A stretch of 64,000 nucleotides of DNA, taken from NCBI GenBank assembly GCA_033032175.1, contig CM065313.1, positions 16,221,327 through 16,285,326 on the forward strand. The letters run 5' to 3'. Under the pieces are notes generated by a model. That model was not told the DNA's origin and made no database searches. It worked only from the letters and a program-made list of their open reading frames with translations. The translations under genes and the position numbers were made by a program. The stretch comes from Saturnia japonica. Its lineage: Eukaryota; Arthropoda; Insecta; Lepidoptera; Saturniidae. Shown one piece after another: positions 59,301 through 63,840 of the stretch. Each line of letters starts with the position of its first letter. The first letter of the stretch is position 1.

Positions 59301-61265
59301 AACGTAATTTTATCTTTGTCACTTTATATCATAGGTGATAATATTTCACGACCAGTTATAAAAATATGTGACAAATAATTTCTCACATTCACAAAGTTTT
59401 TTCAGGGTTATAAACAACTTTAAGTAAATAAAAGCTTAACAGTATTGAGCATGGGCGTATAAAGGTACGGGTTGGGGCATCTGCCCCGCCCCTACAAAGT
59501 GTTGATTTCCAGTTAACGTTTTGATGTATTTGTCTTTGGACTGTACCGTACTTACCATCTGTGTGCTGTAGCTTTAGTTATATTGGTATAAAACACGTAA
59601 TATTAGATTTCCCTTGCCAGTCTCCTCTTGTTCCATGGTATTGAAAATAGTTTCTATTTCACACAAAACAGATACTTCTATCTGGAGGTGCTTGTCGCTG
59701 AATAGACATTGTTTTATCTCTTTCTCACGCCTTACTTTGCCTTCAGACGATAGAAATTTACGAATTATAATTTAGCTTTGCTTGGAATTAATATCACGCT
59801 CGTGCGATATGTAACGGGCATTCACAGTACATTTAATTGGTGTGCCACGTGATTTTTCTTATCACTTGTTATAACCAGTGATGCGTGAAATATTCAATAA
59901 TTACATAGAAACATTCTTAGACTTTTTAAAGGTAAAAGGGTGAGTAGAGGTGCTTGATTGTATAATTTTAAAATTTTTGCACCGGTATAATCAATAAAGA
60001 TAATGTAGGTACTTATGGCATTTGTTTGTGTAAAATTACTCTTTTCTTTTTAAGTGTGTGAATCTCCAATGTTTGTGAATATCGAAGATTAATATAATTA
60101 CTTATATATAATTTAGTGTGTGGATTTTATACATTTATATTTCCATGTAACAAACGTTGAGATTGCATTTGAAAATAATACATATAAAAATTGACATTGA
60201 TCTTTTTATTTCAACCTGTACATACTATTTGTTATATTATGTTATTCACTGATATTATTAAATTCTACACGCACTGCTTTTATATTCTTTACCATTATAC
60301 GCTTTTCCACTAGCTTGCTCGCTTATCATGCTTTATGCTTATTTTGTTTAAATTTTTATTTGACATATTCAGTCTTGTTAGGTTAATTATGAAGGGGGCA
60401 TTCAAGTGTTGTGTAAGCAGGCCTAGAGGCCGGTGTACATTATTTTCATATTTTTCCTGACAAAGGAAGTGAGGTGATATCATAAAGGCATAAACATACT
60501 TTTAACACTACAAGCTACCTGACCCGACGTGACGCATATTGAGTCAAATTAAATCATACTAATTTGTTTCTTCAGAAATACATTAACACCCGATTCGACG
60601 TCGCGCTCATCTGCTATTTCGGTTTATAGCATAGTTCTGTCATTTTCTCTCCGCGTCGCGTATATTTCCGCTTATAATATTTCAGAACAACAATACAAGA
60701 ATAAAACTTGAAAAAAAATGTAATTTTAAAATAATATTTTCATTTTAATTAAAATTTATTAAAGTACTTTTATTATGGTTATATAGAATTTCATCGTAAA
60801 TTTCTTTTAAAGAAATAAACAAGTGTTTGCAAATAATTCAATGTAACTCATACACTATTGAGTTATGCTACACTACACTTCAGTTAGGGGAACCCCAGAT
60901 ACATAATAATTGTAACATTCAGTAAGTAGCATTGGGTGATAACATTAGTACTTAAATTTTGATATTAATAAAAAATATTATGATTTTCTTATTTATTCTT
61001 ATAAATGTGGGGTTGAGGGTTTGGAATCACAGAATGATTGCTTACGTAATACTTGAACGTTCCCATGCTTATTTCTTCTGTTTTTATTATTTATATCTTT
61101 TCTTTTTTATTTAGATTCAAATGGGTAACTGAAATATTCACTTTGCAAGAGGACGAATCATCTGGGAATATATCGCTCGTCGCTACACGTTTGTCAGTAG
61201 ACAGGACATTTAGACAGAAAACTGAACAAGATAACACAGAACATGGTAAAGAAAAATCGGAATAA
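20258..61265 (+). CDS. lili: LMBR1-family nine-pass membrane protein (lilipod)
   Basis: Orthologue of vertebrate LMBR1/LMBR1L and fly lilipod, a plasma-membrane family implicated in receptor and BMP-type signalling. Exons: 20258-20323, 22777-23041, 33666-33893, 36571-36636, 49549-49701, 54137-54339, 55362-55523, 56603-56834, then 57430-57641 (stop, 528 aa) or 57430-57586 spliced to 61115-61265 (560 aa). Seen: REQIFHNNVREQI, CTFALAVSLGSALLLPVSIV, SNEVLLLYPNSYYVKWLNSS, LWNHVFLFSNLSMFVFLPFA, GRVYETFIVLALLG, TPLGFVRLFGVVGG, SFQRNVVYPLAML and FDLLGEFGRIEWLGNFRLVL, all in the LMBR1 order. Nine membrane spans: about 23-39, 63-87, 112-134, 153-174, 188-208, 342-364, 394-412, 434-454 and 479-498. Human LMBR1 is 490 aa. 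A TTC12-like gene lies antisense in intron 4. Confidence 0.95.
20541..20740 (+). repeat. 5'-truncated Jockey-type 3' tail with poly(A)
   Basis: Reads AGTTCGCGACTTAATTGCAA, TTCGGCCACTTTGGCACCCT, CTGAGTGCCTTAAGTGC, GTGAAGCTGT, GAGGC and ends in an A-run at about 20,730-20,738. Matches 34,075-34,308 (+) and 63,325-63,540 (-). Confidence 0.75.
21405..21585 (+). repeat. 'CGCCAAGCACC' dispersed family, copy 1
   Basis: ACCCTCAAGTTGAAAATCTG, CACCAAGCACCTA, GGCTTAGCGCATTACGATCT, TGGGCCCCTTTTTCA and ATAATGGATTTAAAAA match 61,958-62,125 in the same order. Shorter copies at 53,035-53,120 and, reversed, 56,100-56,190. Confidence 0.7.
21808..22455 (+). repeat. RTE-like dispersed repeat
   Basis: Starts GAGCTGTGCCCCAGGTTTCA and CCCGTGTTGATTTTATATGA, ends CTTTATTATATTACTATAGA. 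Same family as 13,903-14,649; the head is of the 'GTTTCACCCGTGTT' subtype seen at 43,020 and, reversed, at 41,855. Confidence 0.7.
22777..23041 (+). CDS. lili: lilipod exon 2 (membrane spans 1 and 2)
   Basis: Reads IFLLLFILLYLFSFML, then an acidic loop (DSEDYFTADEDEVKVYR), CTFALAVSLGSALLLPVSIV and SNEVLLLYPNSYYVKWLNSS, matching LMBR1 almost without gaps. Acceptor TTTCAG; donor G|GTATGT. Confidence 0.97.
23870..24420 (+). mobile_element. Decayed non-LTR reverse transcriptase fragment
   Basis: Plus-strand frame with LNNTLVQISQWFALNNLLLN, ANKIKCMRFVLPNVRSVDSS, LIDNAVFLGI and HIKTLAGRLSSAAFAVRKIR, the region just after the catalytic YADD in CR1/Jockey-group elements; the YADD itself is broken (FADDTS in a shifted frame). 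A stop follows DSKLQ. Both ends truncated; lies in lilipod intron 2. Confidence 0.75.
24480..26725 (+). mobile_element. Decayed RTE-clade non-LTR retrotransposon
   Basis: Endonuclease then reverse transcriptase in one direction, broken by several stops and shifts. Endonuclease traces: LALATYNNRTLRTDEKIVEL, LIGLSEVRREGED, VYAPTSAHPDDEVEVLYED, and VVMGD-stop-NAKLG, where the usual Phe of GDFNAKLG is a TAA codon. RT: LKNNKAPGDNGITSELLKAG, ILEGKTPETWNGSVVVLFFK, PSEQAGFRKGFSTVDPIYTL, LAFVDYEKAFDSVETW (motif A), GVRQGDVI, and FPDDIVVMAESLEDL, with FPDD in place of F/YADD. It ends abruptly near 26,722 and abuts an RTE-like tail. In lilipod intron 2. Confidence 0.85.
26725..26950 (+). repeat. RTE-like 3' tail
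   Basis: CAGTGAAAGTCCCGTCAAAA, TCGGTCCAACCGTTTCGGAG, ATTACCTGG and a CAGACAGACAGACAAAAATT run. The reverse of this is duplicated in tandem at 39,081-39,374. Confidence 0.7.
27335..27490 (+). repeat. Non-LTR 3' tail family 'CCGGTTCGGAA', copy 2
   Basis: Reverse-complement partner of 14,828-14,960: GAGTTTCTTATCGGTTCTTC, TTTTCCGAACCGGCATGGCA and ATTGAATAAAGATTATTTGA at the 3' end. Confidence 0.65.
28185..28640 (+). repeat. Dispersed repeat family 'AGTAGCACGGCAAATTG', copy 3
   Basis: AGTATCACGGTAAAGTGACG, ACTGAGAGATAAGCAATCCA, GCTGATCCCGAAACGAGACA and TGCTTGGTGGTTG follow the order of the 15,262 copy; a second CTGATCCCGGAACGCGATAA block at about 28,480 suggests internal repetition. Confidence 0.7.
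29099..31173 (+). mobile_element. hAT-superfamily DNA transposon with intact 8-bp target-site duplication
   Basis: The 2,075-bp element begins TAGGAGTGGACGAT and ends, in reverse complement, TAGTGATGGACATT, typical hAT ends. CCTTGAAA sits on both sides (29,091-29,098 and 31,174-31,181), a perfect 8-bp duplication. Subterminal arrays of CATCGATGT-type motifs occupy about 29,110-29,230 and 31,060-31,160, in opposite orientation at the two ends. Between them lies a broken transposase. Inserted in lilipod intron 2, same strand. Confidence 0.93.
29400..30900 (+). pseudogene. hAT (ZBED-like) transposase pseudogene
   Basis: Reads LTTDIWSDTLNMKSFIGVTV, VTAVVTDNAANMVKAVEL, IPCLAHTLNLV, TRWNSTYYMAQIFLELR and LDPRFKKNHF, the RNase-H-like core of ZBED-type hAT transposases. 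It is disabled: one in-frame TAA at 29,664-29,666 between LSSI and DKTLTTDIWS; stops upstream of 29,400 that remove the BED-finger region; and frameshifts at about 30,830-30,880, so the C-terminal dimerisation motif is split between frames (TSVPSE in one, VMTQQRNRLKG in another). No complete start-to-stop frame remains. Confidence 0.88.
31182..32786. other. lilipod intron 2 segment between hAT and MITE
   Basis: Contains a Jockey-tail fragment (31,670-31,762: TTCGGTGAAGCTGT, GGCTTCAGGGCC, then poly(A)). The remainder has GC-richer patches near 31,190-31,340 and 31,780-31,900 but no exon I can support. Confidence 0.5.
32787..33260. mobile_element. 474-bp Harbinger-like MITE flanked by TTA
   Basis: Left end GGGGTCACTGAAGTATTGCG and right end, in reverse complement, GGGGGCGTTCAAGTATTACG form imperfect terminal inverted repeats. 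The flanking trinucleotide is TTA on both sides (32,784-32,786 and 33,261-33,263). No coding frame. A 3-bp TTA duplication and G-rich ends point to PIF/Harbinger, by inference. A solitary related end occurs at about 61,041-61,062. Confidence 0.78.
33395..33595 (-). repeat. Lepidopteran 'CGACTTCAAAAAAGGAGG' repeat, copy 2
   Basis: Reversed copy: TTGAGGTATCCC, CAACAACAAATTATCTAAAT, CATAAACAAAGAAGTT, and TTTTTGAAGTCGATTAAA at its far end. Sits just upstream of lilipod exon 3. Confidence 0.7.
33666..33893 (+). CDS. lili: lilipod exon 3 (membrane spans 3 and 4)
   Basis: GLWNHVFLFSNLSMFVFLPF, AYLFSESSGFPGCRGLRGRV, YETFIVLALLGIIMLGLAYV. The ESEGFAG-like loop and RVYET are conserved in LMBR1L. Phase 1 at both ends. 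Confidence 0.97.
34028..34312 (+). repeat. 5'-truncated Jockey-type 3' end with poly(A)
   Basis: Longer than the 20,541 copy: starts CTTCCTCCCACAAGACAGAA and includes GAATTAGTCAGTTCGCGACT, GCCACTTTGGCACCCTTGG, CGATGAAGCTGTAACAG, ending in an A-run. It overlaps both the upstream and the downstream halves of the 63,325-63,840 copy, linking them as one element. Confidence 0.75.
34530..34730 (+). repeat. RTE-like dispersed repeat fragment
   Basis: TTAATTGAGGAATGACATAT parallels ATTGAGGAATGGCGCGTAAT at about 9,320; AGGTCAAGCCATTTCTGAGT and TCCAGACATATAAAC are the usual tail blocks. Confidence 0.6.
35580..36015. mobile_element. Solo LTR, 436 bp, with 4-bp target-site duplication
   Basis: Starts TGTTAC and ends GTAACA (perfect inverted hexamer), flanked by ATAT on both sides (35,576-35,579 and 36,016-36,019). 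No coding frame; GC-richer than its surroundings. Gypsy-type LTRs commonly make 4- to 6-bp duplications, so that is the likelier class. Lies in lilipod intron 3. Confidence 0.75.
36571..36636 (+). CDS. lili: lilipod exon 4 (membrane span 5)
   Basis: LWTYLPFLYSCVSFVGVLML, equivalent to LMBR1 LWEFYLPYLYSCISLMG. Short 66-base exon with strong sites (TTTACAG and G|GTAAGT). Confidence 0.95.
36855..37175 (+). repeat. Dispersed repeat family 'AGTAGCACGGCAAATTG', copy 4
   Basis: ACGACCATCGAGAGATAGGC, TTGGCCTGCAAGCCTTTCGG, GGTTGATCCCGAAACGTAAC and GTGCATGGTGGTCGCAACCC match the 15,262 and 28,185 copies; its 5' end is missing. Confidence 0.7.
37950..38330 (+). repeat. RTE-like dispersed repeat fragment
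   Basis: Ends AAATCGGTCCAGCCGTTCTC, AAGTAATGCGCTAACCAACT and a short TTTATTTATTCTATATAA terminus, the same layout as other RTE-like tails in the window. Upstream boundary is vague. Confidence 0.55.
39081..39374 (-). repeat. Tandemly duplicated RTE-like tail (two units, about 160 bp)
   Basis: Unit 1 from 39,081 and unit 2 from 39,243 both read CGATACC(G/T)ATAA, AAAATTTTTGTCTGTCTGTC, GTAATCTCCGAA, GGGACTTTC, TAGATAGCTGATGAT and ACAGGGAGTAACTT. Reverse complement of the single tail at 26,725-26,950. Confidence 0.85.
40488..40493 (-). terminator. Candidate poly(A) signal of the TTC12-like gene
   Basis: TTTATT on the plus strand (AATAAA on the minus), about 65 bases past the stop codon at 40,557-40,559. 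Supports the short reading frame as a complete transcript. Confidence 0.6.
40557..40754 (-). CDS. Ttc12: TTC12-like exon 3 (last TPRs and C-terminus)
   Basis: VLADCDLTLRLNEDSFKARL, YKAKAFKELEETVKLEECRK, and LIKYFLDKEDGNEN then TAA. The VLADCD...ALYKAKA pattern follows human [20 protein letters not shown]. Confidence 0.85.
   Translation of the reverse strand, partial: VLADCDLTLRLNEDSFKARLYKAKAFKELEETVKLEECRKEMEEKFPQHEDLIKYFLDKEDGNEN
40557..47936 (-). CDS. Ttc12: TTC12-like tetratricopeptide-repeat protein, 241 aa, nested in lilipod intron 4
   Basis: Exons in order: 47655-47936, 43573-43818, 40557-40754; both introns are phase 0. Residues 1-94 include NNFVKRIGEVSGLVKDMASG, resembling the start of TTC12. 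Residues 95-241 carry a charged segment (EVWMAEMSKDAEQRAEDRKI) and about three TPRs: IKAFRRGEYDRALSCYNRAI, PMLYCDRALTNIKLENYEK and VLADCDLTLRLNEDSFKARL. In vertebrates TTC12 helps preassemble axonemal dynein arms in the cytoplasm; that role here is inferred. Human TTC12 is about 705 aa with armadillo-type repeats after the TPRs; this protein stops at EDGNEN-TAA right after them, and a poly(A) signal (minus-strand AATAAA, 40,488-40,493) follows about 65 bases later. Other small TPR cochaperones are the alternative. Confidence 0.82.
41855..42130 (-). repeat. RTE-like dispersed repeat ('GTTTCACCCGTGTT' subtype)
   Basis: Reversed copy: GGATAAACTCAAAAACTACT, CTTTCACCAATATAAAGCTA, GAGTAATATAGGCTATATCA, TGCCTGTACGGGTGCGTTGG and TAAAATTAACACGGGTGAAA. 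Pairs with 43,020-43,245 in opposite orientation. Confidence 0.7.
43020..43245 (+). repeat. RTE-like dispersed repeat ('GTTTCACCCGTGTT' subtype)
   Basis: CTAGCCGTGCCACATGGTTT, CACCCGTGTTAATTTTGTAC, TATAGCCTATGTTACTCGCT, TTTATATTGGTGAAAGATGT. Same family as 41,855-42,130 and the head of 21,808. Confidence 0.7.
43573..43818 (-). CDS. Ttc12: TTC12-like exon 2 (first TPRs)
   Basis: Eighty-two codons from NEIDKEVWMAEMSKDAEQRA to KLENYEK, ending at AAG|GTAAAA. Contains the core TPR pair and the basic segment AEDRKIRREKADTLK. A longer open frame past 43,573 (VKHQPVSL) is intron read-through. Confidence 0.9.
44020..47590. other. Intronic DNA between TTC12-like exons 2 and 1
   Basis: Largely unrecognised AT-rich sequence. 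A short conserved-looking patch at 44,250-44,370 and RTE-tail scraps at about 45,690-45,740 and 46,445-46,480 are the only repeat traces. No exon supported. Confidence 0.5.
47655..47936 (-). CDS. Ttc12: TTC12-like exon 1
   Basis: Ninety-four codons beginning MSRNSILSNPALKDRKNLEL, ending KAFQSLGKKQE at GAG|GTAAAA. The initiator ATG is the only in-frame one at the 5' end. Conservation with TTC12 is limited to the helical KRIGEVSGLV region. Confidence 0.8.
48215..48515 (+). repeat. RTE-like dispersed repeat head
   Basis: CTAGCTGATACCCGCGATTT, CGTCTGCGGTTTTAATTATA, then ATCTATCCAGAAGGTTTTGC and GTGATGCGCGCACAGCGGTA. Related end at 62,360-62,470. Confidence 0.65.
49090..49345 (+). repeat. RTE-like dispersed repeat, diverged
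   Basis: CCAGGAGTGCCCCAAGTCTT, CAACGTACTCGTGTA, a TAGCCTAGTAAACTTTCCCC block, and a CAAACAAAGAAACAATCTCT, TTATAATATTACCAACTA end. Weak but in family order. Confidence 0.5.
49549..49701 (+). CDS. lili: lilipod exon 5
   Basis: VFTPLGFVRLFGVVGGVLVK, PQFLRDLNEEYYMYSFEEDT, IRRRINNALSTG; corresponds to LMBR1 CTPVGLSRMFTVMGQLLVKP and LEEEALQRRL. Begins the cytoplasmic loop. Confidence 0.97.
52297..52525 (+). repeat. Lepidopteran 'CGACTTCAAAAAAGGAGG' repeat, copy 3
   Basis: CCAACTTAAAAAAAGGAGGG, AACTTCTTTGTTTATGACAC, GATACCTCAAGGGTGGTCCC, ATACCAGGGAACTCATCAAA. The long minus-strand open frame across it is not a gene. Confidence 0.75.
53035..53120 (+). repeat. 'CGCCAAGCACC' dispersed family, fragment
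   Basis: CCACTCTCAGGTTTACAATC, TGTCGCCAAACTCCTATAGG, TGTGTTATAACGCCTACTCC resemble the 61,958 copy. Confidence 0.5.
54137..54339 (+). CDS. lili: lilipod exon 6 (cytoplasmic loop)
   Basis: GVGYISPEPMYPDRGDISAP, LLRLRNGALQAGLSERLQRV, VSMRK. The LQ-R---MRK helical segment matches the coiled-coil loop of LMBR1 (MELEQELENVKTLKTKLERR region). Ends AAA|GTGAGT in phase 0. Confidence 0.93.
55362..55523 (+). CDS. lili: lilipod exon 7 (membrane span 6)
   Basis: EVENQRKTSSFQRNVVYPLA, MLLLLALTTITVLMVLQNTL, ELLIGIKALPLSTR; matches LMBR1 RRKKASAWERNLVYPAVMV and LLVDETAMP. Confidence 0.96.
55640..55755 (+). repeat. Dispersed repeat shared with the REV3L-lilipod intergenic region
   Basis: ATATCACGCAAAGCACCACC, AATATTACATAACATAGG, ACAACATGTCACTTCAAGAG, CCCGCCAAAACC; same order as 19,628-19,733. 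Confidence 0.75.
55797..56055 (+). repeat. Lepidopteran 'CGACTTCAAAAAAGGAGG' repeat, copy 4
   Basis: ACCGACTTAAAAAAAAAGAC, TGTTCAGCCATAACTGCTTT, GATACCGCAAGGGTGGTCCC, ACACCAGGAAACTTCAAAAT. In lilipod intron 7, with a reversed 'CGCCAAGCACC' fragment just after it (56,100-56,190). Confidence 0.75.
56603..56834 (+). CDS. lili: lilipod exon 8 (membrane spans 7 and 8)
   Basis: QFTLGIASLSKLGWAGAALE, AFLILYLHAASLTGLSTPMR, TRIIALCALLLAHSTAQPLL, VKILG. Follows LMBR1 SLSTFGFVGAALEIILIFYL and LVLSSALPVMSRTLG. Very GC-rich third codon positions. Confidence 0.96.
57430..57641 (+). CDS. lili: lilipod exon 9 (membrane span 9), terminal in one reading
   Basis: GITNFDLLGEFGRIEWLGNF, RLVLLYNAIFAATVTLCLVS, KFTASVRRELYNR, all conserved in LMBR1. 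Read straight on it ends LVENVNTVAHCVSFLNN-TGA at 57,639-57,641. At 57,586/57,587 there is AACAG|GTTGGT, a usable donor whose phase fits an exon at 61,115. Confidence 0.93.
57587..61114 (+). other. Possible lilipod intron 9 / 3' flank
   Basis: Contains an inverted-repeat element (57,752-58,116) with AATAAA at 58,028-58,033. The remainder (58,120-61,040) is AT-rich with no recognised exon. Near 61,041-61,062 is a solitary end related to the 32,787 MITE. Confidence 0.55.
57752..58116. mobile_element. MITE-like element with ~40-bp imperfect inverted ends
   Basis: Left end CTACGAGGAAGGCAGTAGCA, TAGAGTGGATACTACC; right end in reverse complement CTATGAGTAAGGAAGTAACA, TAGAGTGGATACTACC. The 16 inner bases are identical. 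365 bp, no coding capacity, no clear target-site duplication. If the short lilipod reading is right, this lies in its 3' UTR and supplies an AATAAA. Confidence 0.7.
61115..61265 (+). CDS. lili: Candidate alternative last exon of lilipod
   Basis: A pyrimidine-rich acceptor (TCTTTTTTATTTAG) precedes a frame reading FKWVTEIFTLQEDESSGNIS, LVATRLSVDRTFRQKTEQDN, TEHGKEKSE then TAA. Joined to 57,586 it completes an AG|A arginine codon, giving ...RRELYNR-FKWVTEIF. The hydrophilic tail resembles LMBR1 C-termini in character, not in sequence. AATAAA overlaps the stop (61,261-61,266). No other partner exon is visible, so lilipod is the best owner, but it could belong to an unseen gene. Confidence 0.55.
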
Positions 61266-61794
61266 ATTATTAAGCGAATGAACGCGACATAAAGAAATTT
61301 ATTGAATGAAAATAATGTTCTCTATTAACAAATGGAATAAGATTTTCATTTAAATATCCTACTAATGCATTGTATGTTATATAATATTTGCATGGCGCAA
61401 TGCTTTATTGTACTAATTGATTCAAAAATATCCCGACATGCTAGATTAGGTAAGAACTAAATTTTACAGTAGCTACATAACTGAACCGCAGGTACTGTTT
61501 AGTTTTATAATAAATACAAGTAGTTAATTATTGAGTTATGCTACACTACTAACACTGACGTTTTCTATAAATAATTTTTAAGCATGATATCCTAGTAATT
61601 ATAAATGTTATTATTGATTGAATTGATTGAAGAAATGATGGTTTTGGTGGCGTGTACGTACATCGCGTCGATCGACTTGAGTTCGAATCCCTACAAAGAG
61701 CCTGAGCTCTCGGTGAAGAAAAGTTATAAGGGCCCAAGGAAACGACTCTCAGACGGTACAAAAAAGAAAAGAAAGTGTGGGGTACAAGTGCGGT

Positions 61795-61905
61795 AGGCAT
61801 CACTTGTATCGCGCGAGCGGCTGCTATACTCAAGGGTTCCACGTCGAGGGAACGGATCAGGCTTGAGTTGCCATAGGAGAGGATGTACGTGGCGAATAGG
61901 AAAAC
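61795..61905 (-). repeat. Fragment of Jockey-type 3' UTR
   Basis: CACTTGTATCGCGCGAGCGG, CTGCTATACTCAAGGGTTCC, GAACGGATCAGGCTTGAGTT match 4,155-4,250 in the Jockey copy. Reversed relative to the plus strand. Confidence 0.65.
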
Positions 61906-61957
61906 ATGATAAAAGTATAGTATGGAAGTAGAGCATTTTGTAACGCTATCTACTCTC

Positions 61958-62125
61958 ATACCCTCAAGTTAGAAGATCGTCGCCAAGCACCTATAGATGT
62001 ATTCCGGCTGCACTCGATAACCAGTTCTCCTTACTACGCTTAGCGTGTTACCATTTTGGGCCACTTCGTCATTTAAAATCAAGTGAGATTATGCCCAAAT
62101 GCTAAACCTATAATGAATTTAAAAA
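61958..62125 (+). repeat. 'CGCCAAGCACC' dispersed family, copy 2
   Basis: ATACCCTCAAGTTAGAAGAT, CGTCGCCAAGCACCTATAGA, GCTTAGCGTGTTACCATTTT, GGGCCACTTCGTCATTT, CCTATAATGAATTTAAAAA. Partner of 21,405-21,585. Confidence 0.7.
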
Positions 62126-62359
62126 CCCATCTCCACTGAAATAAATATGTAGAAACTGGACTATATAAAGTTTGCTGCCTTGATTTTTTAAAGTAAAATA
62201 TCTATCTATACCTAGTTCTGGGACCTTATGTATTCATTTTATGTTACAGTATCATTAATTTATAGTAATCTCTTTAATAAATCGAAATTAATTTTATTAT
62301 GGCCACGAATACACCAATAATATTTTTCCTATAAATTATACATAATGGTTGTAGTATTA

Positions 62360-62470
62360 TGTAACTAGCGGTACCCGCGGCTTCACTGTTTGCATTCGAT
62401 TTTTTTTAAATCAAAATGTATCCTATAGTTTTTGCGTGATGCACGCACAACGGCAAGCTTCCCATAAAAA
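62360..62470 (+). repeat. RTE-like dispersed repeat head
   Basis: ACTAGCGGTACCCGCGGCTT, CACTGTTTGCATTCGATTTT, TTTTTGCGTGATGCACGCAC; same family as 48,215-48,515. Confidence 0.65.
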
Positions 62471-63309
62471 ATTTTATAAGTATACCCTGGCAGATAGAAA
62501 GTCCCACCAAAATGATCTGTCTTTTTGAGGATCTTATTTTTTAGTTATAAATAATACCCTATTAAAATTTCAAGTTGCCTCAAATATATTTTTTTGCAAA
62601 ATAATTTTGCACGCGTCTGGCTATGTTAAAACCCCGACTAAATCGTCTGACTTAATTTTTTTTATTCTTTAAACACTAAACTACGATATATAAAAATTGT
62701 ATATTGCCTCTAATATATTTTTAGAAAAAAAAAAAATTAACTTTAGGGGTGGATTTAGCCCCGCTACTCACCAGTCAGGTCTGCAGCTCCGAATTAGGGT
62801 ATAATAGGAGAGGTCATAATCATTTATTTTAAACAATGTAATACATCAAGTATGACTGAGGTAACAGTGTCTTTCTCAATATACAACAATTACATGATTT
62901 CTTACTCTCAAACTACGAATTAAAAGAACAAAATAAAATAACAAATGAGGAAGGTATGGGACAAGTTTTCGGCTTGCCTCAAATACCAACCCAAAAATTA
63001 GTGCCAGCTCTCCTACTGTACAGACCGTGTCTTGTCCATTGAAGCTGAGCGAGGCTGCGCAGTTGTGTTGCGAGTCATCCAAAGAGGGTGTTGCACAGTG
63101 GTTGAGGATCCGCAAAATAGGGACAGGTATCGAAAGACGAAATTTCAATCTTCAATAAGTGTTATTTTATAGTACCTACTCGAAAAGTTGTCAGTTGAGC
63201 AGCTTCTAGTTTATATTTTAGTGTTGTATTGTCCAGATCTATACCAGATCACCATCACCTCGCCAGTATACGTCCGCTCTGTACTACGGCGGCTTGCTTA
63301 TCCCCGCGT

Positions 63310-63840
63310 TATTTTTTAATTTTAATTGACTGACTATACTGTTAGCCTTAGAGCCCTATTCAAAACAGAGCCGCTAATGGCTTTTACAGCTTCACCGAAC
63401 TTGGGGGCGAGAGCTTAGGGCACTCAGCCGTGAAAGTTTCGGACAACTCGCGCACAACGGTGCCAAAGTGGCCGGACCTCGGCTTAGGCGGTTGTCGCGA
63501 TTGCAATTAAGTCGCGATCTGACTAATTCCCTATACGTAAATTCGAGCAAAACTAACATATACATATATAAATGTTCCTTCCTCTTGGGAGGAAGGAAGG
63601 AAGGAACATGTGTATATGTTATTTAGTAATCTGAAATATGGTCTACACTGACTAGCGTAAAAAAAAGAAAAAAAGGTCCCTTACAGAACCTATGTACCGG
63701 TGAGGTGTGCATGTATATACATAAAATATGTGTGTAATGTTTGTATGTGGGTAGCTAAATGTTGCACGTACAGTGTCACTTGGATCGCGCGGGCAGCTGC
63801 CTGACTCAAGGGTTTCACAGCAAACAGCGCCGTATGTGCT
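63310..63840 (-). mobile_element. Jockey-type 3' end, longest copy
   Basis: Reading on the minus strand from 63,840: a segment homologous to 4,200-3,880 (GTCAGGCAGCTGCCCGCGCG, CAACATTTAGCTACCCACAT), a GGAAGG-rich stretch, then the conserved tail (GTCGCGATTGCAATTAAGT in plus orientation at about 63,495) and an A-rich end at about 63,310-63,320. It joins the 3' UTR of the 3,870-5,395 Jockey copy to the short tails at 20,541, 31,670 and 34,028. Confidence 0.75.

Noticed and set aside
61605..61959. Overlapping frames of 63-136 codons
   Set aside because: Overlap a Jockey 3' UTR fragment and have no similarity to any family I know.
62876..63148. 90-codon minus-strand frame
   Set aside because: No recognisable domain, no splice context, and no match to a neighbouring gene.
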